Below, piece by piece: positions 59,101 through 64,000 of a stretch of 64,000 bases of DNA. The position numbers and the translations under genes are program-made. Source of the stretch: Chamaelirium japonicum (Eukaryota > Streptophyta > Magnoliopsida > Liliales > Melanthiaceae); the NCBI GenBank assembly GCA_947650365.1, contig OX393549.1, positions 29,541,209-29,605,208 of the forward strand, read 5' to 3'. Each line of letters begins with the position of its first letter. Position 1 is the stretch's first letter. The notes under the pieces were generated by a model. It searched no databases, was not told the DNA's origin, and saw nothing but the letters and a program-made list of their open reading frames with translations.

Positions 59101-59216
59101 ATATTGTTGTGTCCCTATTTGGTCGTGTGGTCTGCTTGCTCACCCAGAGACAAGCCATGATCTGTAACTGCTTTCTTTTTCCAGTAATATATTCGTTTTT
59201 TACTCGTCAAAAAAAA
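56157..59216 (+). mobile_element. ORF1-only LINE-derived retroposon with intact TSD
   Basis: It is flanked by the perfect 16-bp duplication AAGGCAACAAGAGAAT (56141-56156 and 59217-59232). It has a 42-bp leader, one 922-codon ORF, a ~250-bp 3' UTR and a short A tail. No endonuclease or reverse transcriptase is present, although the element otherwise looks complete from leader to tail. Insertion into the MULE coding sequence is recent, as the duplication has no mismatches. Confidence 0.9.
56199..58967 (+). CDS. LINE ORF1-type protein, DUF4283 plus CCHC knuckle, 922 aa
   Basis: An open frame of 922 codons. Residues ~1-250 are low-complexity (Ser, Gly, Asp, Arg). Residues ~275-420 match the DUF4283 pattern of plant LINE ORF1 proteins (LTLVGYVLGSRPYYQHL, GIFLFRFGLIVDFVRVLEGG, PWHIAGRPMVLKKW, IPIWVRFPNLLVDLW). 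The zinc knuckle CRACRSFAHSENEC spans residues 456-469 (CX2CX4HX4C). From ~600 to 770 is a long degenerate repeat rich in Ala, Val, Asp and Val-Thr-Gln. ORF1 proteins bind their RNA and form RNPs; this one would need reverse transcriptase from another LINE. The frame has stayed open over 2.77 kb. The ATG at 56199 is the first in the element and is close to its 5' end. Confidence 0.88.
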   Translation: MGDLGVHLSSHLGVEMKPPQGPNLNRLLEEKAGKAGKAEDDLSPRVSRSVDVREEGETRLDHEIPPRAPTIVDFIKAGCKSHAKGRGGGTNYSSSSSGGDLHGSGNRSVGIESRSDGMDPRSRVDASSPAQSQDGRGLGPESDGPGSLGASSSRSAEAVDSRSAADGDRPCTVVEPFPPLIYTPHSPRPSASAGSPKCFSFAAVVGSKAGQVLDEMPLKGNFTEQVPTAMQHGMEQQGLPVGDKVDGAKPIRSSVLRFIPPTLVGDRKIAVCPVEEVEKNQSLWALTLVGYVLGSRPYYQHLKTRVSNLWKPKWSLEIFSREKGIFLFRFGLIVDFVRVLEGGPWHIAGRPMVLKKWAKGLSCEQDLLTHIPIWVRFPNLLVDLWSEELLSRMGSIIGKPLYMDQATTELSRVSYARFCVEISIDASLSLKVEARDSKGNVLSIQPVVYDWKPSRCRACRSFAHSENECTDHPKISNEWKSFEWRPKGINIPTNVRPISGTQGSTMPVRPDPGQWTKVVNARSKGKSTSIPCSSNQGSGSHFAALGTLDGVDGSGDTCNQRDGSIDVDAILGTDAAVVAVGADCANVTQPVGCGGGYVTHANVVQSATTDAVAPDFSTAVAADPGGASRVGVAAEAVIVGVTPEVESVGDGATDAAEDGEANAAVTQEVQVENADVTQAVTWQLGAVTRPDVTLVEDAVTQGVADGERQGDAANDDVTLAAGAEVITQAEDADVREGDAVTQQETAILAAADDGFGAVTQVDDADIHSEAIITRVEIIASKGGKPIDKPLASGRWVSTGSAMKLTGRRNLREGSPSVTIPALQRAHRKAVAQSAAGVSGGQAPGIIQDFCAEDGEILNREEEAGGVHYPLDSFEQFTKLPPHLANFPAILTIPNPALESTSRAKGSWPKGQSDRVTRSRGAS

Positions 59217-59966
59217 AAGGCAACAAGAGAATCAAAGTTTCATCAAGTGATGGAAACTATAAAGCATATGAATGAAGATGCACATGATTGGTTACGAAAA
59301 ATTGAGCCAGCAAAATGGACTACAACGTATTTCACACGTAGAATGTATAATATTATAACCACAAATAGTTCTGAAAGTTACAATAGTGTCCTAAAAGACA
59401 TCAGAGAACTACCTATCATTATGATTTTGGAGCAATATCGGTTAAAGCTCCAGGCTTTATGGTTCAAAAGAAATACGGCAACAACTTTGACAACAAAACT
59501 AACAAAATGGGCAGAAAATCAGCTAGCCGGAGATATGGATAGAGCTCGTGGCACAGCGTGTTATCCTATTAATCTTGATGAGTATATGGTCAGATCTATA
59601 CAATATTGTGATCATGTAGTTTTAAAAAATCGAAAATACACATGCCGTAAATTTGATGTGATGGCCATGCCATGTTCACATGCATTAGTCGGAATTGTAC
59701 AGTATAAGATGGATCCTTATCTATTTTGTGCACATTACTATACAGCGGATAACTACAGGGCAACCTATGCAGAATCTATCTATCCAGTTGCTGATAAAAG
59801 TGAGTGGAAGACCCCAGAAAGTATTAAATCAGCTAATAAACTAATCCCACCCATTAGAAAAAAAACAGCGGGAAGACCAAAGAAAAAAAGAATTCTCTCA
59901 CAGGGTGAGGAACGCCGGACTGTCAAATGTGCTAGATGTAAACGTTCTGGACATAATAAAAAATAA

Positions 59967-60233
59967 TATAGCTTTTCTATTATTGCAGAGTAAAGGTATC
60001 ATGTTTTTTTACTTGTTCCCTTTATGAGTTTACACATACTTCTTTCAGTCATTATAACATGTTTGACTGAATTCTTGAAATCACTATGATTTTGGAGCAA
60101 TATCAATTAAAACTCCAGACTTTACTTGTTGTTATATGCATATTATGATATATATTCATGTTGTTAATTTCTGCATATTTATTGAACATCTTATAAACTT
60201 ATTGAATGACATGATTATACATGTATCATACTT
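59967..60233. other. Between MULE transposase and the small ORF
   Basis: At about 60085-60123, CTATGATTTTGGAGCAATAT with the following AAACTCCAGACTTTA repeats part of the transposase coding sequence at 59418-59460, so a ~45-bp scrap of MULE sequence is duplicated here. Confidence 0.6.
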
Positions 60234-60572
60234 ATGACAAATAAATACTATGTGGTATTTGTGGGTAGAAGGCCTGAGATATACTACACTTGGGAGGAGT
60301 GTCAACGACAAGTTAATAGCTATGGAGGATCTTTGTATCGTTCATTCCGTTCCTTGGAGGAGGCTGAAGGTCACTTATCCAAGTTCCAAAGCGAGCATCT
60401 CCCTCCTGATAGTAATCATGATATCCCTTTGGATAGCAAGCGTCATGCACCTTCGGATTGCGCCTCTTTTGTCCCTCCCGCTCCTAAGTTTACCACTCGG
60501 GAGTTTGGGTTTTGTATGTTAGGAGCACTTTTGGCTATGATGGTATTTATATTTATATTTATTGTAATATGA
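60234..60572 (+). CDS. Small protein: RNase H1/viroplasmin-type N-domain plus C-terminal membrane segment, 112 aa
   Basis: Residues 1-48 (KYYVVFVGRRPEIYYTWEEC, then QVNSYGG..YRSFRSLEEAEGHL) fit the small domain found at the N terminus of eukaryotic RNase H1, where it binds RNA-DNA hybrids, and in caulimovirus viroplasmin proteins. The aromatic and Gly-Arg positions typical of the fold are visible. Residues ~49-88 are a polar linker rich in Ser, Pro and Asp. Residues ~91-112 (FGFCMLGALLAMMVFIFIFI) are a strong hydrophobic segment at the very C terminus, so the product would be tail-anchored. There is no RNase H catalytic domain. It lies 268 bp downstream of the decayed MULE transposase on the same strand. 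The frame is intact. Whether it is a MULE accessory gene, a captured host exon or a chance survivor is unknown. Confidence 0.65.
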   Translation: MTNKYYVVFVGRRPEIYYTWEECQRQVNSYGGSLYRSFRSLEEAEGHLSKFQSEHLPPDSNHDIPLDSKRHAPSDCASFVPPAPKFTTREFGFCMLGALLAMMVFIFIFIVI

Positions 60573-61079
60573 ATGAAGGTGATTGTAATGACATGTGAGG
60601 GGTAACACTATTGTAATGATATTTCTGGAGTATTGCATGTCTCGAATGTTGTAATGTAATGACATATCTTAAGTTTGTAATGTAATAACATTTCTTAAGA
60701 TTTTTTATTTAAAAAGTTATTCAGTTTCTGTTTGAATATGGTGCCTGTCTCGGATTTTGTAATATAATGACATATCTTAAGTTTGTAAATGACATATCTT
60801 AAGTTTTTTAATGTAATGATGTATCTTAAGTTTTTGTTTGAATGCATGTCTCGGATCCATGTGGCAAGTGATTCCAAATGGGTTATAAGCGAAGGGTATC
60901 AGTTTGGTACCACTTTGTCTAACCCTAGAGATCAATGCTTCGGTATTTCTTCGCATCCCTTATTTGGAGTTCATGGCGCAGGAAAAAAGTGCAAACTGAT
61001 CTTAGAAGAAAATGGGATATCTTCTGCTCCCCTATTATATAGAGAAAATATCATAGAGAGAGGAAATAACGTAGATAGA
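60573..61079. repeat. Short repeats downstream of the small ORF
   Basis: TAATGACATATCTTAAGTTT and close variants occur several times at 60650-60840. 60840-61080 is unassigned. Confidence 0.7.
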
Positions 61080-62294
61080 AGATAAATAATATATAGAGAG
61101 AAAAATTATAAAAAGAGAAAAATATATTATAGAGAGAAAAAATATGTATATGCATCCAAAAATATTATAGAGGGAAAAAAAATTATAGAGAGAAAAAAAA
61201 TATTATAGATAGAAAAATATTATAGAGAGAGAAAAATAATATAGAGAGTTAAAAAAATATTATAGAGAAAAAAATTATAGAGCGAGAAAAAAAATTGTAG
61301 AGAGAAAAAAATTACAGAGAGAAAAAATACTCAGAGAGAGAAAAATATATAGAGATAAAAATATTATAGAGAGAGAAAAATTATAGGGAGAAAAAAAATT
61401 TTAGGGAGAGAAAAATATAGAGAGAGAAAAATTATAGAGAGAGAAAAATATAACAGAGAGAGAAAAATATTATAGAGAGAGAAAATATTATAGAGAGAGA
61501 AAATATTATAGAGAGAGAAAAAAATATTATAGAGAGAGAAAATATTATAGGGAGAGAAAAATTATAGGGAGAAAAAAATTTTAGAGAGAGAAAAATATGG
61601 AAAGAGAAAAATATAGAGAGAAAAATATAATAGAGAGAGAAAAATATTATAGAGAGAGAAAATATTATAGAGAGAGAAAAATTATAGGGAGGAAAAAAAT
61701 TTTAGAGAGAGAAAAATATAGAGAGAGAAAAATTATAGAAAGAGAAAAATATAATAGAGAGAGAAAAATATTATAGAGAAAGAAAATATTATAGAGAGAG
61801 AAAATATTATAGAGAGAGAGAAAAATATTATAGAGAGAAAATATTATAGAGAGAGAAAAATTATAGGAAAAAAAAATTTTAGAGAGAGAAAAATATAGAG
61901 AGAGAAAAATATAATAGAGAGTGAAAAATATTATAGAGAGAGAAAATATTATAGAGAGAGAAAATATTATAGAGAGAGAAAAATTATAGGAAGAAAAAAA
62001 ATTTAGAGAGAGAAAAATATAGAGAGAGAAAAATATAATAGAAAGAGAAAAATATTAGAGAGAGAGAAAAATATTATAGAGAGAGAACATATTATAGAGG
62101 GAGAAAAATTATAGCGAGAAAAAAAATTATAGAGAGAAAAAAATTATAGAGAGGGAAAAATTATAGAGAGAAAAAAATTTGTAGAGAGAAAAAAAAATAA
62201 TAGAGAAACTCAAAAAAAAATTATAGAGAGAGAAAAAATTATAGAAAGAAAAAAATTATAGAGAGAAAAAAGAAAAAAATTATAAAGAAAAAAT
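61080..62294. repeat. TATAGAGAGAGAAAAAT minisatellite, ~1.2 kb
   Basis: More than 60 units of 14-20 bp (ATTATAGAGAGAGAAAA or similar), with variable A-run length. Higher-order patterns recur about every 110 to 180 bp (GGGAGAAAAAAATTTTAG marks several). Confidence 0.95.
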
Positions 62295-62885
62295 CACTGG
62301 CCTAAGCAAGTCTTGGGCAGGCCTGACTGTGATTTTTCGGCAACGAAACATAGACGAAATTTGTTATTTCGTCCAATTTCGTCCAACTTTCGTCTCACAG
62401 CCTAATGACAGTCTCGGGCAGGACTGACTGTGATTATTCGGCCACGAAAAGTAGACGAAATTTGTTATTTCGTCCGATTTTCGTCTCACAGCCCAAAGCC
62501 AGTCTCGGGCAGAACTGACTGTGATTTTTCGGCGATGAAAACTAGACGAAACTTGTTATTTCGTCTGATTTTCGTCTCACAGCACAAAACCAGTCTCGGG
62601 CATGACTGACTGTGATTTTTCGGCAACGAAAACTAGATGAAAGTTGTTATTTCGTCCGATTTTCGTCTCAGAGCCCAAAGCCAGTCTCGGGTAGGTCTGA
62701 CTGTGATTTTTCGGCGACGAAACATAGACAAAATTTGTTATTTCGTTCGATTTTGTCTCACAGCCCAAAGCCAGTCTCGGGTAGGCTTGACTGTGATTCT
62801 CGGGCTGCCCTAGCGGAGACGAAACATAGACAAAATTTGTTTTTTCGTCCGAATTTCGTCTATATTTTCACAGGTTACATATGGG
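62295..62885. repeat. ~95-bp tandem repeats with TTTCGTC motifs; possible DNA-transposon terminus
   Basis: About six units carry GTCTCGGGCAGGACTGACTG, TGTGATTTTTCGG, GACGAAA and TTTCGTCCGATTTTCGTCTC, so each has the 7-mer GACGAAA in both orientations. The array starts sharply at 62295 with CACTGGCC directly after the AT/GA minisatellite. CACTA-superfamily transposons start CACT(A/G) and have such subterminal arrays; this assignment is inference. Confidence 0.6.
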
Positions 62886-63697
62886 CAGTCTCTGGCAGAT
62901 TTCACTGTGATACAAATTACTCTTTGATGCAAATTACATTATATTCCAAATTACAAATAACTCTTATGCAAATTACAAATTACAAATTGCAAATACTCTT
63001 TGATGCAATTACAAATTACATTTCAATCCAAATTACAAATTACATTACATTACATTACATTACATTACAAATTATATTATATTCCATTCCAAATTACAAA
63101 TTGCAAATTAGATTGCAAACAACTGAATAGATTTCAGATTGCAAATTACAAATTAGATTCCAGATTGCAAATTGCAAATTAGATTCCAAATTACAGATTA
63201 TAAATTATAAATTGCACATTACATTACAGAAATTACACAAATTACAAATTTCAAATTACATTATATTACATTCCATTGCAAATACTCTTTGATGCAAATT
63301 TCACATACTCTTTGATGCAAATACTATTTGATGCAAACACTCTTTCATACAAATTGCAAATACTCTTTGATACAAATTGCAAATACTTTTTGATCCAAAT
63401 TACACATATCTAGTCATTCCATTATAAATTACAATAAAGTATATCAAATTACACATATCTAGTCATTCCATTACAAATTACAAACAACTTTGATGCAAGT
63501 TTCAAATCATCGAGTCATTCCAATCATCATAGCCAAATTAAGTCCTTCAGTCATAGCCCTTCCATTACAAATTATAACAAAGTACAACATATTACAAATT
63601 ACAAATTCTAATAAATTACAAGTTCTTTGATGCAAGTTCCAAATCATCGAGTCATTCCAATCATTATAGCCAAATTGAGTCCTTCAGTCATAGCCCT
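62886..63697. repeat. Degenerate AAATTACAAATT repeats
   Basis: Irregular repeats of AAATTACAAATTAC, TTACATTACATT and AATACTCTTTGATGC. A ~140-bp block (CGAGTCATTCCAATCAT, AGTCCTTCAGTCATAGCCCTT) is present twice at about 63505-63560 and 63640-63697. Confidence 0.85.
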
Positions 63698-64000
63698 TCA
63701 ATCTACATATTGATGCAATATTTGATATGCAATTTGCCTTCGAAATGATATCATATCAACCTACAAATTTAAATAATTAGATTGCAAGTGTAATTATTGA
63801 ATATTATACATGACTGAATATTAGATTGCGAACAACTGAATATTATACCTGACTGAAATTGATCTTTTTGTTGCAGCTGTAATAATTGGCAAAAGACATC
63901 AGAAATACGCCACAATCATACCTATATAACATATAAAATTGTTAGTTGTATAAAAGGGCTAATATTATTTCAGCATTTTGTAATAAAAACTTACCTATTG
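63698..64000 (-). CDS. Ulp1-type (C48) cysteine protease, C-terminal exons, runs off the window
   Basis: On the minus strand three exon parts are seen. The last 6 nt of an exon are at 64000-63995 (CAATAG|GTAAGT). Exon 63921-63849 reads YDCGVFLMSFANYYS. The last exon, 63760-63698, reads VDMISFRRQIAYQILHQ and ends VD-stop. Phases match: AG plus G gives Arg in NRYDCG. YDCGVF holds the catalytic Cys of Ulp1/SENP-like peptidases, and the FRRxIAYQIL ending is typical of their C terminus. Such proteases cleave SUMO or similar tags. In plants, many Ulp1-like genes are carried by transposons. The His and Asp of the triad would lie beyond the window. The neighbouring subterminal-type repeats favour a transposon gene over a host gene (inference). 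Confidence 0.75.

Larger units (their letters stand above)
54071..59966 (+). pseudogene. MULE (Mutator-like) transposase, disrupted
   Basis: Pieces in order: a PB1-like N-terminal region (54071-54738); a probable 90-bp intron (54739-54828); the MuDR-type zinc-binding region (about 55180-55450: CKRENCSWRLRASR, LHNC); the catalytic region with VDGSHLKGKYKS (55812-55850), then SDRHKALL and FPDAVHGYCAFYI read across frame changes; then, after the inserted LINE (56157-59216), the rest of the catalytic region, a SWIM zinc finger (CRKFDVMAMPCSHALVG, ~59640-59690) and a basic tail GRPKKK with a CCHC knuckle truncated at CKRSGHNKK. The enzyme would cut and join transposon ends. Lesions: a frameshift near 54918, nonsense codons at 55470, 55920, 55935 and 56024, a frameshift near 55955, and the 3-kb LINE. 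Coding joins exactly across the LINE once one target copy is ignored. Not functional. Confidence 0.88.

Noticed and set aside
54071..59966. A functional MULE transposase
   Set aside because: Several nonsense codons, at least two frameshifts and a 3-kb insertion.

Overview
This is a nuclear plant (angiosperm) window. The evidence is spliced genes with GT-AG introns, a plant cell-wall-type invertase with the 9-nt mini-exon of that family, a plant-type F-box gene, a Cassandra TRIM element, CCHC/DUF4283 LINE ORF1, plant MULE transposase, Helitrons and many hAT copies. Genes are few and introns are inflated by transposons, as in a mid-size to large, repeat-rich genome. I cannot name the species.

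Layout. At 56-135 there is an intact tRNA-Leu(UAG). At 282-13078 (+) an ABHD11-like alpha/beta hydrolase has five exons that join in frame to 340 codons; its third intron is about 10 kb and holds a nest of a solo LTR inside a hAT element plus a 0.8-kb inverted repeat. At 14614-21948 (+) are the last three coding exons of cytosolic ribosomal protein uS11 (RPS14); the first ~55 codons are not found upstream, so this looks like a 5'-truncated copy. At 24683-29514 (-) lies a broken cell-wall invertase with a deleted exon 3 and frameshifts, but with the mini-exon and its splice sites preserved. From 30.8 to 36.5 kb is a train of Helitron 3' ends, all in the same orientation, ending in four head-to-tail ~315-bp units. 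From 36.5 to 44 kb there are hAT, Harbinger-like and low-complexity sequences and no recognisable gene. At 44565-50822 (+) a ten-exon gene encodes a 466-aa leucine-rich-repeat protein with a basic, nuclear-type tail; a SINE lies just upstream. At 51505-52298 (-) is an F-box gene that has lost its start codon and carries a frameshift.

The last 12 kb is the densest part. A complete Cassandra TRIM (5S-derived sequence in both LTRs) sits in a tandem repeat upstream of a decayed MULE transposase. The MULE is split by an ORF1-only LINE derivative with a perfect 16-bp target duplication and an open 922-codon reading frame. Just downstream, on the same strand, is a small ORF joining an RNase H1/viroplasmin-type nucleic-acid-binding domain to a C-terminal membrane segment. 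On the opposite strand at the window end are the last exons of a Ulp1-type cysteine protease, next to a 100-bp subterminal-type repeat array that may be the end of a separate DNA transposon.

The two apparently intact host protein genes (ABHD11-like and LRR) and the tRNA are unrelated housekeeping-type functions. The rest is best read as a record of layered transposon insertion. All homology calls are from recognising the translated sequence, not from database searches.
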